A DNA stretch of 64,000 bases from Flavobacterium lacustre. GTDB taxonomy: Bacteria; Bacteroidota; Bacteroidia; Flavobacteriales; Flavobacteriaceae. Below the pieces are notes generated by a model. It worked only from the letters and a program-made list of their open reading frames with translations, was not told where the DNA came from and did no database searches. Positions within the stretch are counted from its first letter, which is position 1. Every line of letters begins with the position of its first letter. The stretch covers positions 434,001 to 498,000 of the forward strand of contig NZ_CP114882.2 of assembly GCF_027474525.2 (NCBI RefSeq). The letters run 5' to 3'. Below, piece by piece: positions 52,856-60,729 of this stretch. A program made the translations under genes and the position numbers.

Positions 52856-53986
52856 TTATTTCAAAAATTCTAAAACACTGTCTGTTATGAATTTAATTTG
52901 CTCATCCTCTAACTCAGTGTGCATTGGCAGCGAAATTACTTCTTTCACCAATTGATTTGTTACCGGAAAATCTTCTTCTTTATAACGAGAATCTAAATAT
53001 GCTTTTTGCAAATGCAACGGAATTGGATAATAAATAGCACATGGAATCCCTTTATCTAACAAATGTTGCATTAAACCATCTCTGTCAGCATTGATAATTC
53101 GCAACGTGTATTGATGAAAAACGTGACAATCACAAACATCACAAATCGTTGGTGCAATTATATTTTTATGGCCTTGAAAAGCAGCTGTATATTTTCTTGC
53201 AGCATCTTGTCTTGCTTTGTTATATTGATCTAATAAAGGTAATTTAGCATTCAAAACAGCGGCTTGAATACTATCCAAACGTGAATTTACACCCACAACA
53301 TCGTGGTGGTAACGTTCGTACATTCCGTGATTTACTATACCGCGAATAGTATGTGCCAACGCATCGTCATTTGTAAAAATAGCACCACCATCACCATAAC
53401 AACCTAAATTTTTGGAAGGAAAAAATGAAGTTGCTCCAACGTGTCCAATCGTTCCGGCTTTCTTTTTAGTCCCATCCGAAAATCTGCAATTCGCACCAAT
53501 AGCTTGTGCATTATCCTCAATTACATATAAATTATGGGCTTTGGCGATAGCCATAATAGCCTCCATATTCGCTGCACGACCAAACAAATGTATAGGAACA
53601 ATTGCTTTTGTTTTTGGCGTAATCGCCTTTTTTATTCCTTCGATAGAGATATTCATATTGAATAAATCTACATCAACTAAAACTGGCCTGAGTTGCAATA
53701 ACGCAATCACCTCAACAGTTGCAGCGAAAGTAAAATCGGCAGTGATTACCTCATCACCTGGTTTCAAACCCAATCCCATCATGGCAATCTGGAGCGCATC
53801 GGTTCCGTTTGCACATGGAATTACGTGTTTAACATCAAGATATTCCTCTAATGATTTTTGAAATTTATGAACTTGCGGTCCATTGATGTAAGCATTTGAA
53901 TCTAAAACTTCCTGAATAGAATTATTTACGGTTTCTTTTATTGCATCATATTGACTTTTCAGGTCAACCATTTGTATTTTTTTCAT
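52856..53986 (-). CDS. DegT/DnrJ/EryC1/StrS family sugar aminotransferase
   Basis: A 376-residue PLP enzyme. Cofactor residues are visible: ANGTDALQIAM near the phosphate, Asp158 in VIEDNAQAIGA, and Lys192 in TSFFPSKNLGCYGDGG. The C-terminal domain with YPIPLHLQKAY is typical. Such enzymes aminate keto-sugar nucleotides for LPS, O-antigen or glycoprotein glycans. The sugar cannot be predicted, although neighbouring galE and waaA support a cell-surface glycan role. It starts 172 bp from the divergent waaA gene and ends at its own terminator. Confidence 0.92.
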   Translation of the reverse strand: MKKIQMVDLKSQYDAIKETVNNSIQEVLDSNAYINGPQVHKFQKSLEEYLDVKHVIPCANGTDALQIAMMGLGLKPGDEVITADFTFAATVEVIALLQLRPVLVDVDLFNMNISIEGIKKAITPKTKAIVPIHLFGRAANMEAIMAIAKAHNLYVIEDNAQAIGANCRFSDGTKKKAGTIGHVGATSFFPSKNLGCYGDGGAIFTNDDALAHTIRGIVNHGMYERYHHDVVGVNSRLDSIQAAVLNAKLPLLDQYNKARQDAARKYTAAFQGHKNIIAPTICDVCDCHVFHQYTLRIINADRDGLMQHLLDKGIPCAIYYPIPLHLQKAYLDSRYKEEDFPVTNQLVKEVISLPMHTELEDEQIKFITDSVLEFLK

Positions 53987-54158
53987 TGAAATTTTTATTT
54001 AAAATTCACTTTTGAACAGGATTTAAAACCCTATTTATTTAAAGTCTCAAAAAACAATAAACCCTTTCTCAAGACAAAAAACAAAATTAGGCATTTAATG
54101 ATTTTAAACCAATGAAAATAATATAAAGAAAACGTATTTTAGCCACAAAATTTCAAAT

Positions 54159-55385
54159 ATGCTTTTTGCCTACAACATTGTCGTTTTTATAGCCGGATAT
54201 TTACTAAAAGTCGTGTCTGTTTTTAGCCCAAAAATAAAACTTTTTGTAGCTGGACGAAAAGAAGTTTTCCCGATTTTAGAACAAAAAATAAAACCTTCGG
54301 ATAAAACAATTTGGTTTCATGCCGCCTCTCTCGGCGAATATGAACAAGGCCTACCAGTCATCGAAAAAATTAAAGAAAAATATCCTTCCCATAAAATCAT
54401 TGTCAGTTTTTTTTCTCCTTCGGGATATGAAGTTCGCAAAAACAACACCATAGCTGATGCAACAGTATACTTGCCTTTAGACTCCAAAAAAAATGCGCAG
54501 GAATTTTTGAGATTGGTCCATCCTGACTTTGTGTTTTTTATCAAATACGAATATTGGCTCCACTATTTAAGCGAACTCAAGAAACAAAATACACCAACCT
54601 ATCTGATTTCGGGAATTTTTAGACCGAATCAAATGTTTTTCAAGTGGTACGGCGGCTTTTACAGAAAAGCATTGGATACATTCACCTATTTTTTTGTACA
54701 AAATCAAAATTCTAAAGACTTATTGTTACAACTTGGAAAAACAAATGTAGCCGTTTCCGGCGATACGCGTTTCGACAGAGTTGCAGCCATTTTAGAAAAA
54801 GACAATTCCTTAGAATTTATTTCGGAATTCAAGAATAACACACTAACAATTGTAATAGGGAGCTCATGGCCAAAAGACGAGAATTTATTAATTGATTTTA
54901 TAAACACCCAAAATCAACCCCTAAAGTTTATAATCGCCCCGCACAATATAAAACCAGCTCAAATTGAGCAATTAAAAAACAGCATTACTAAAAAGACCGT
55001 TTTATTTACCGAAAAGGAAAATAAAAACCTGAACGAATATGACGTTTTCATCATTGATACCATCGGAATATTGACTAAAATCTACAGCTACGCAGATATC
55101 GCATACGTGGGTGGCGGTTTTGGAAATCCTGGCGTTCATAATATATTAGAACCCGCAACATTTGGCGTACCCATAGTTATTGGGCCAAACTATTCTCATT
55201 TTGCAGAAGCAACCGCCTTGGTCAATCTAAAAGGCTGCACGGTAATTTCAAATCTCAAAGAGATGGAAAATGCTTTCCTAGAATTAATTGAAAACGACAC
55301 AATCAGAGCTCAAAAAGGACTAATCTGTAGTGCTTTTGTTCAAGAAAACCGAGGAGCTACAAACACCATCTTGAAAAAGATATAA
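54159..55385 (+). CDS. waaA: 3-deoxy-D-manno-octulosonic acid (Kdo) transferase
   Basis: A 408-residue glycosyltransferase (GT30) that adds Kdo to lipid A. It has an N-terminal membrane anchor (about residues 3-22) and the family start WFHAASLGEYEQ with the catalytic Glu60. The C-terminal GT-B half has AYVGGGFGNPGVHNILEPA and VIGPNYSHFAEA, which form the CMP-Kdo site. One or two added Kdo residues cannot be told apart from the sequence; many Bacteroidota use one. It stands alone, divergent from the sugar aminotransferase gene. Confidence 0.95.
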   Translation: MLFAYNIVVFIAGYLLKVVSVFSPKIKLFVAGRKEVFPILEQKIKPSDKTIWFHAASLGEYEQGLPVIEKIKEKYPSHKIIVSFFSPSGYEVRKNNTIADATVYLPLDSKKNAQEFLRLVHPDFVFFIKYEYWLHYLSELKKQNTPTYLISGIFRPNQMFFKWYGGFYRKALDTFTYFFVQNQNSKDLLLQLGKTNVAVSGDTRFDRVAAILEKDNSLEFISEFKNNTLTIVIGSSWPKDENLLIDFINTQNQPLKFIIAPHNIKPAQIEQLKNSITKKTVLFTEKENKNLNEYDVFIIDTIGILTKIYSYADIAYVGGGFGNPGVHNILEPATFGVPIVIGPNYSHFAEATALVNLKGCTVISNLKEMENAFLELIENDTIRAQKGLICSAFVQENRGATNTILKKI

Positions 55386-55748
55386 AATCAGATTTGAATC
55401 AATCCTTATATTGTTGTTTTATTTTTAATTCAAAAACAAAAAATCTGATTAAAAACCAGAAAAAAAGACGTGTATTACCTATTTAAAATTCAATAGTTTA
55501 GATTTTTTTTCAACTTTCCAAAAACGAATCATTTTCATCATTTTCTTAAAAACATATCCCCAATAAAATTAATTACCCAATTATAGCCATTTATTTTACG
55601 AAATTCTTTTTTTGGCATAGTAGTTGTTACAATAAAAACCGTTGGTGATAAATATTATTTTTAAAAAAAAAATAAAAAAATATTTTACATATTAAAAAAT
55701 TTATATCTTTGCCACGAATTAATAATTAACCTTTATAATAAAATTAAG
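55386..55748. other. AT-rich intergenic region, 363 bp
   Basis: No gene is supported. A 10-bp inverted repeat AATCAGATTT (55386-55395) / AAATCTGATT (55441-55450) with a 45-base spacer follows the waaA stop; it lacks a T-run and is not a standard terminator. The right end holds the TATCTTTG box at 55704-55711 that probably drives the small lipoprotein gene. Confidence 0.5.
55704..55711 (+). promoter_or_regulatory. Candidate -7 box of the small lipoprotein gene
   Basis: TATCTTTG matches TAnnTTTG, 37 bp before the ATG at 55749. Confidence 0.45.
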
Positions 55749-55943
55749 ATGAAAAAAGTATTTTTAAGTTTAGCTGTTGTTGCTGTTTTAACTGTTGTAT
55801 CATGTAAAAAAGCTGAAGCTCCTGCTGAAGAAGTTGTAGCTGCTGACACTACTGCTGTAGTTGTTGATTCTGCTGCTGTTGTAGCTGATACTGCTGCTGT
55901 TGCTGTTGATTCTGCTGCTGTTGCTGCTCCAGAAGCTAAGTAA
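55749..55943 (+). CDS. Small Ala/Val/Asp-rich repetitive lipoprotein
   Basis: A 64-residue protein. The N-terminus is a lipoprotein signal with lipobox LTVVSC (Cys19), followed by KK, so it should be lipidated and placed in the inner or outer membrane. The mature 45 residues consist of imperfect repeats of the form (V/A)(A/V)DTAAV(A/V)VDSAAV, built almost only from Ala, Val, Asp, Thr and Ser. DNA of this part is an imperfect GCTGTT-type repeat. No catalytic residues are present. Its own promoter box and a terminator point to a real gene, possibly highly expressed. Function unknown. Confidence 0.8.
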   Translation: MKKVFLSLAVVAVLTVVSCKKAEAPAEEVVAADTTAVVVDSAAVVADTAAVAVDSAAVAAPEAK

Positions 55944-55965
55944 TTTTTAATTACATCAAAAAATC

Positions 55966-55999
55966 AAAGTCGTTCACTTTCGTGTAACGGCTTTTTTTT
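55966..55999 (+). terminator. Hairpin terminator of the small lipoprotein gene
   Basis: AAAGTCGTTCAC pairs with GTGTAACGGCTTT (one bulged T, one T-G pair, 4-base loop), and a run of eight T follows. Confidence 0.8.
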
Positions 56000-56082
56000 G
56001 TGCTTTAAAAACCCAAAATACAGCACATAAAAAAAGTCAAATTGCAAACAAAATGACTTTAAATACAATATCCAAAAATCTT

Positions 56083-56430
56083 TTAGTCCGGAAACACAAA
56101 ACCACCTTCCGAAAAATCTAATATCTCCGATTTAGAAGCATATTGCACAATCTCTTTTATCCCTTTTTGAAGACGTAATTCTGTTGTATACTTCCTGCTT
56201 ACAGCAAAAAGCTCTTCAGCCAAAAGCAGCCTAAAAAAATACTTCCCGCTTGACGTTTTAACCTTTACAAAATTTGCAGTTTCGATACTCAATTTAAAAC
56301 GCTCTATACTTTCCTCACACTCAAACTTAAGTTCATAACTCAAACTTGTAAATATCGTTTTTCCTTTCCTGGAAGTGAACACAAATTTATACTCATCATT
56401 GAATCGTTTACTAATTACAAAAGCGCCCAT
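56083..56430 (-). CDS. DUF1508 (YegP-like) protein
   Basis: A 115-residue protein that fits two copies of the short DUF1508/YegP motif. Repeat one (about residues 3-50) is FVISKRFNDEYKFVFTSRKG then KTIFTSLSYELK. Repeat two (about 53-105) is a similar strand-strand-helix unit with YFFRLLLAEELFAVSRKY. Family members are small cytosolic proteins of unknown function. There is no signal peptide. It lies convergent to the lipoprotein gene and upstream of the tRNA pair on the same strand as them. Match is moderate. Confidence 0.7.
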   Translation of the reverse strand: MGAFVISKRFNDEYKFVFTSRKGKTIFTSLSYELKFECEESIERFKLSIETANFVKVKTSSGKYFFRLLLAEELFAVSRKYTTELRLQKGIKEIVQYASKSEILDFSEGGFVFPD

Positions 56431-56511
56431 GAAATTTTAGATTTTAGATTCTAAACAACAATGTCCAGAATACACTTTTATATTTTTATAATTACAAACT
56501 CTTATAAAATA

Positions 56512-56541
56512 AAAAAAGCTCCAAACATAGTTTGAAGCTTT
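56512..56541 (-). terminator. Hairpin terminator of the tRNA-Gly/tRNA-Leu unit
   Basis: AAAGCT.CAAAC (56515-56526) pairs with GTTTG.AGCTTT (56530-56541) with one mismatch and a 3-base loop. A seven-T run follows on the minus strand. It lies 6 bp after the tRNA-Leu 3' end. Confidence 0.75.
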
Positions 56542-56546
56542 CTTTG

Positions 56547-56632
56547 TACTCAGAGCGGGACTTGAACCCGCACGAACATTGCTGTTCACTGGATTTTAAG
56601 TCCAGCGTGTCTACCAATTTCACCATCCGAGC
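56547..56632 (-). tRNA. tRNA-Leu (anticodon TAA)
   Basis: 86 nt on the minus strand, with the long variable arm of a class II tRNA. Acceptor stem GCTCGGA/TCTGAGT with the G1-U72 pair typical of this tRNA, anticodon stem-loop CTGGACTTAAAATCCAG (anticodon TAA), T-arm CGGGTTCAAGTCCCG, discriminator A. CCA is not encoded. Confidence 0.97.
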
Positions 56633-56647
56633 ATTATATGATGTTGG

Positions 56648-56720
56648 AGCGAAAAACGGGGCTCGAACCCGCGACCTCGACCTTGGCAAGGTCGCGCTCT
56701 ACCAACTGAGCTATTTTCGC
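56648..56720 (-). tRNA. tRNA-Gly (anticodon GCC)
   Basis: 73 nt on the minus strand. Acceptor stem GCGAAAA/TTTTCGC, anticodon stem-loop CGACCTTGCCAAGGTCG (anticodon GCC), T-arm CGGGTTCGAGCCCCG, discriminator T. It lies 15 bp before tRNA-Leu and is transcribed with it. Confidence 0.97.
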
Positions 56721-56769
56721 ATTTTCAATTCTTAAAAAGAACTACGATACTTGTTCTGTATTGCGGATG

Positions 56770-56799
56770 CAAATTTAAGACATTTATTGAATTACACAA
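56770..56799 (-). promoter_or_regulatory. Promoter of the tRNA-Gly/tRNA-Leu unit
   Basis: On the minus strand TTG (56799-56797) and TAAATTTG (56777-56770) are spaced by exactly 19 bp, the classic Bacteroidota arrangement. The start point would fall about 43 nt before the tRNA-Gly 5' end. Confidence 0.7.
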
Positions 56800-56868
56800 G
56801 CCTTTTTTAGAAAAAAATTACAGATTAAAGTTAACATTCTGATAACGTAAACTTTAAAACCAAAGAAA

Positions 56869-59475
56869 TTATTTCCGGGTTAACATTCTTTTGATTTCGT
56901 TCAATTTCATCAAGGCTTCCATTGGAGTTATTGTATTAATATCCAAGTTTAAAATCTCCTCTTTGATTTCTTCCAACAAAGGATCATCCAAATTAAAGAA
57001 ACTCATCTGCATTTCGTCTTTGGCTGCTTTGATTCCATTTAACGCATCACTAGAATGATTTTTCTCCAGTTTCTTTAATAGTTTCTGTGCTTTTAGGATT
57101 ACGATTTGGGGCATTCCAGCCATTTTCGCTACATGTATCCCAAAACTATGTGCACTTCCTCCTTTTACTAATTTCCTGATAAAAAGAACTGTATCTTTTA
57201 ATTCTTTGACAGCCACATTATAATTCTGAATTCTAGGTAACGATTCGCTCATTTCGTTCAGCTCATGATAATGCGTGGCAAATAAGGTTTTAGGTCGTGA
57301 AGGATGCTCATGCAAAAACTCAGCAATTGCCCAGGCGATAGAGATTCCGTCATACGTACTGGTTCCTCTTCCAATTTCATCTAAAAGTACTAAACTTCGA
57401 TCGGAAATATTATTCAAGATAGAAGCTGTTTCATTCATTTCGACCATAAAAGTAGACTCACCCATCGAAATATTATCACTCGCTCCAACTCTGGTGAATA
57501 TTTTATCTACCATTCCCATTCTAACGCTGTCTGCAGGAACAAAACTTCCCATTTGAGCCAAGAGTACGATTAGTGCAGTTTGACGCAAAATAGCCGATTT
57601 TCCAGACATATTAGGCCCAGTAATCATTATAAGCTGTTGCGTTTCTCGGTCTAAAAAAACATCATTGGCAATATATGGCATTCCAACAGGCAATTGCTTT
57701 TCGATAACAGGATGCCTTCCGTTTTTGATTTCGAGCTCGAAAGTATCATCAATTTCCGGACAAACATATTTATTTTCTATTGCTAATTGCGTAAACGAAC
57801 ACAAACAATCCAATTGCGCTACTAAATTAGCATTCATTTGAACCGGCTTTATGTAAGTTGCAATCCAACTCACTAATTGTTCAAACAGCTCTACTTCTAT
57901 TTTATGGATTTTTTCTTCGGCACCAAGGATTTTCGTTTCGTATTCTTTTAATTCCTCAGTAATATATCGTTCTGCGTTTACCAAAGTTTGTTTTCGAATC
58001 CATTCGGCTGGAACCTTGTCTTTGTGCATATTCCGAACTTCAATGTAATACCCGAAAACATTATTGAAAGAAATTTTCAAAGAAGAAATACCCGTTAATT
58101 GCGACTCCCGTTTTTCTATCCCTTCTAAGAATTCTTTTCCAGAAGTAGATATAGCGCGCAAATCATCTAATTCCGCATTAATTCCTTTGGCAATCGCATT
58201 TCCTTTTGCAATAGCAACAGGTGCATCCTGATTTAAGGTTGTTTTGATTTTTTCTCGCAATAATTCACAACTGTGCAAACTGTCGCCAATTACTTTTACA
58301 GCTTCTTGAGGACTTTCTAAAGCCAAAGTCTTTATTGGAATAATTGCATCTAGTGATTCTTTCAAATAAATAACTTCTCTTGGCGAAACTTTACCCGCAG
58401 CAATTTTGGAAATCAGCCGTTCTAAATCTGAAATTTGTTTGATTTGCTTTTGAATATTTTTTAAAACGTCTTGATTTTCTTTTAAATACGCAACTACTTG
58501 ATGGCGATTTTGGATTTTAGCACTGTCTTTCAATGGCAATGCCAACCATCGTTTCAACAAACGACCACCCATTGGCGAAAGCGTTTTATCTATAACATCC
58601 AAAAGTGTTACTGCATTTGGATTATAACTGTGATATAATTCTAAATTTCGAATGGTAAAACGGTCCATCCAAACATAAGCATCTTCGGCAATACGTTGAA
58701 TTGCCGTGATGTGCTGTACTTTATTATGTTGCGTTTCGGACAAATAATACAAAATAGCGCCCGAAGCAATTATTCCTTCTTTCAATTCTTCGATTCCAAA
58801 TCCTTTTAGAGAAATGGTTTCAAAATGCTTAGTTAAAACTTCAAAAGCATAATCTTCTTTATAAATCCAATCTTCTAAATAAAAACTATGATAATCATCT
58901 CCGAAAGTTTCCCTGAAATCATTCTTGTTATTTTTAGGAATTAAGACTTCACTGGGATTAAAATTCTGCAATAATTTATCGATATATTCTGCGTTTCCTT
59001 GTGCCGTAAGAAATTCTCCGGTTGAAACATCCAGAAACGAAATTCCTATTGATTTATTGGCAAAATAAACCGATGCTAAAAAGTTATTGGTTTTTGATTG
59101 TAAAACCTCATCATTCATAGAAACCCCCGGCGTCACCAATTCGGTCACTCCTCGTTTCACGATGGTTTTAGTCATTTTTGGATCTTCAAGCTGATCACAA
59201 ATGGCTACACGAAGACCTGCTTTAACCAACTTTGGCAAATAGGTATTTAAGGAATGATGCGGAAAACCCGCCAGAGCCGTTTCGGTTTCAGAACCCGCTC
59301 CACGTTTCGTTAATACAATTCCTAATATTTTTGAGGCCCGTACCGCATCTTCACCGAATGTTTCATAAAAATCCCCCACACGAAACAACAAACAAGCATC
59401 AGGATACTTCCTTTTGATCTCATTATATTGCTTCATTAAAGGCGTTTCCTTAACTACTTTATCTTTAGCTGCCAA
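56869..59475 (-). CDS. mutS: DNA mismatch repair protein MutS
   Basis: An 868-residue MutS1-type mismatch recognition ATPase. Domain I contains the mismatch-binding Phe-x-Glu motif in RVGDFYETF (Phe about residue 36). Connector, core and clamp domains follow. The ATPase has Walker A GPNMSGKS (about 617-624), ST.MVEM (GESTFMVEMNE), Walker B LVLLDEIGRGTST and TLFATHYHEL. The start used is TTG (59475-59473); the first ATG is codon 14, which still keeps domain I. The length is full. Co-transcription with the tRNA genes is unlikely given their promoter. A partner mutL is not in the window. Confidence 0.96.
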   Translation of the reverse strand: MAAKDKVVKETPLMKQYNEIKRKYPDACLLFRVGDFYETFGEDAVRASKILGIVLTKRGAGSETETALAGFPHHSLNTYLPKLVKAGLRVAICDQLEDPKMTKTIVKRGVTELVTPGVSMNDEVLQSKTNNFLASVYFANKSIGISFLDVSTGEFLTAQGNAEYIDKLLQNFNPSEVLIPKNNKNDFRETFGDDYHSFYLEDWIYKEDYAFEVLTKHFETISLKGFGIEELKEGIIASGAILYYLSETQHNKVQHITAIQRIAEDAYVWMDRFTIRNLELYHSYNPNAVTLLDVIDKTLSPMGGRLLKRWLALPLKDSAKIQNRHQVVAYLKENQDVLKNIQKQIKQISDLERLISKIAAGKVSPREVIYLKESLDAIIPIKTLALESPQEAVKVIGDSLHSCELLREKIKTTLNQDAPVAIAKGNAIAKGINAELDDLRAISTSGKEFLEGIEKRESQLTGISSLKISFNNVFGYYIEVRNMHKDKVPAEWIRKQTLVNAERYITEELKEYETKILGAEEKIHKIEVELFEQLVSWIATYIKPVQMNANLVAQLDCLCSFTQLAIENKYVCPEIDDTFELEIKNGRHPVIEKQLPVGMPYIANDVFLDRETQQLIMITGPNMSGKSAILRQTALIVLLAQMGSFVPADSVRMGMVDKIFTRVGASDNISMGESTFMVEMNETASILNNISDRSLVLLDEIGRGTSTYDGISIAWAIAEFLHEHPSRPKTLFATHYHELNEMSESLPRIQNYNVAVKELKDTVLFIRKLVKGGSAHSFGIHVAKMAGMPQIVILKAQKLLKKLEKNHSSDALNGIKAAKDEMQMSFFNLDDPLLEEIKEEILNLDINTITPMEALMKLNEIKRMLTRK

Positions 59476-59603
59476 ATTAATTATCTTTAATAAATTGAAA
59501 AAAAATGTGTCAGCGAATTTATATATTTTAAAGCGAATAAAGAACAGTTCGAAAATTTAAATATTTTTAAGAAAATATTAGCACCTAGTTTCTATTTTTT
59601 ATA

Positions 59604-59611
59604 TAGATTTG
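59604..59611 (+). promoter_or_regulatory. Candidate -7 box of the DUF1573 gene
   Basis: TAGATTTG matches TAnnTTTG, 25 bp before the ATG at 59637. Confidence 0.45.
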
Positions 59612-59636
59612 TCTATAATTTTTAATTGAAATTGAT

Positions 59637-60086
59637 ATGAAAAAAATAATAACGTTAGCAATGCTTGTTGCATTAGGTGCATTTACTACTACTGCGCAAG
59701 AAACTACTAAAAAAACAAAAGCAGCTACTGCTAAAATTTCAACTCCAAAAGTAAATGGTGCTGGAATGGTTTTCGTTAACGAAGTAATTGATTACGGAAC
59801 TATTGCCCACAACGCTGATGGAAAACGTGAATTTGTTTTCACAAACAACGGTAACAAACCATTAATCATCACAAATGCTCAAGGTTCTTGTGGTTGCACA
59901 GTACCTACAAGTCCAAAAGAACCTATTGCACCTGGAGCAAAAGGAATAATTGGAGTAAAATATGCTACAGACAGAGTTGGTGCATTTACAAAAACGGTTA
60001 CAATTACTTCAAACGCTGAAGGACAACCAACAAAAGTACTTACTATAAAAGGAACCGTTTTAGCAGACAATGCGTCAAAAAGCTAG
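59637..60086 (+). CDS. DUF1573 domain secreted protein
   Basis: A 149-residue protein with a signal peptide (about residues 1-20, ending ..TTTAQ). It has a Lys/Thr/Ala-rich linker and one DUF1573 immunoglobulin-like domain (about 43-145): IDYGTIAHNADGKREFVFTN, then NAQGSCGCTVPTSPKEPIAP and ..GVKYATDRVGAFTKTVTITS. The Gly-Ser-Cys-Gly-Cys motif is a hallmark of the family. These proteins are abundant in Bacteroidota envelopes; the role is unknown. Monocistronic, with a promoter box and a terminator. Confidence 0.92.
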   Translation: MKKIITLAMLVALGAFTTTAQETTKKTKAATAKISTPKVNGAGMVFVNEVIDYGTIAHNADGKREFVFTNNGNKPLIITNAQGSCGCTVPTSPKEPIAPGAKGIIGVKYATDRVGAFTKTVTITSNAEGQPTKVLTIKGTVLADNASKS

Positions 60087-60106
60087 ATTCCATAAATAAT
60101 ACACCC

Positions 60107-60139
60107 AAAAAGCTTCCTTTAATTTAGGAAGCTTTTTTT
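60107..60139 (+). terminator. Hairpin terminator of the DUF1573 gene
   Basis: AAAAAGCTTCCT pairs with AGGAAGCTTTTT (7-base loop), followed by further T, 20 bp after the stop. Confidence 0.85.
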
Positions 60140-60157
60140 GTAAGCATAATTTTAAAT

Positions 60158-60694
60158 ATGAGAAAGCTAGAAAACAGCGAACTCGATAGAAAATCTATTG
60201 AATCTTTTAAAAAATCAGAAAAAACACCTCTTATTTTGGTGCTAGACGGCATTCGAAGTTTGCACAATATCGGATCTGTATTCAGAACTTCAGATGCTTT
60301 TTTGATTGAAAAAATATATCTCTGTGGCATCACGGCTACACCTCCAAACAAAGAAATTCACAAAACTGCTCTTGGCGCCACCGAAACTGTAGCTTGGGAA
60401 CATCACGAGAATGTTCTTGAAGTTATAGCAAACTTAAAAAATGAAGGCGTCACAACACTTGCCATAGAACAAGTGGAGAGTGCAATTTTTCTTCAAGATT
60501 TTAAAGTCGATACTAAACAAAAATATGCTTTAGTTTTTGGTAATGAGGTGCATGGCGTATCACAAGAAGCAGTAGCACTTTGTGATGGTGCTATAGAAAT
60601 TCCTCAATTGGGAACTAAACATTCCTTAAACATTTCGGTAAGTGCAGGCATTGTGGTTTGGGATTTATTTCAAAAAATGAATTGGCCTGGATAA
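60158..60694 (+). CDS. TrmH-family (SPOUT) RNA 2'-O-methyltransferase
   Basis: A 178-residue knotted methyltransferase. The three SpoU/TrmH motifs are present: motif 1 LDGIRSLHNIGSVFRTSDAF, motif 2 YALVFGNEVHGVSQEAVALC, and motif 3 IPQLGTKHSLNISVSAGIVVWD with the SAM-binding knot. It methylates the ribose 2'-OH of a tRNA or rRNA nucleotide; the target is not predictable because the protein lacks extra domains. The ATG is 72 bp after the DUF1573 stop, beyond a terminator, so it has its own promoter. The lectin-domain giant gene begins 35 bp downstream. Confidence 0.94.
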   Translation: MRKLENSELDRKSIESFKKSEKTPLILVLDGIRSLHNIGSVFRTSDAFLIEKIYLCGITATPPNKEIHKTALGATETVAWEHHENVLEVIANLKNEGVTTLAIEQVESAIFLQDFKVDTKQKYALVFGNEVHGVSQEAVALCDGAIEIPQLGTKHSLNISVSAGIVVWDLFQKMNWPG

Positions 60695-60729
60695 TTTTTT
60701 TTGAACATTAACGGTAATACTTTTATAAA

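Noticed and set aside
52767..52856. N-terminal 30-codon extension of galE
   Set aside because: It contains the terminator of the preceding gene and is unlike any epimerase; the ATG at 52766 gives the exact family start.
53412..53861. 149-codon frame on the + strand
   Set aside because: It lies antisense inside the DegT-type aminotransferase gene, whose catalytic motifs are intact.
55855..55940. Short repeat tract as a CRISPR or microsatellite element
   Set aside because: The repeats are in frame inside a lipoprotein gene with a lipobox and terminator; there are no spacers.
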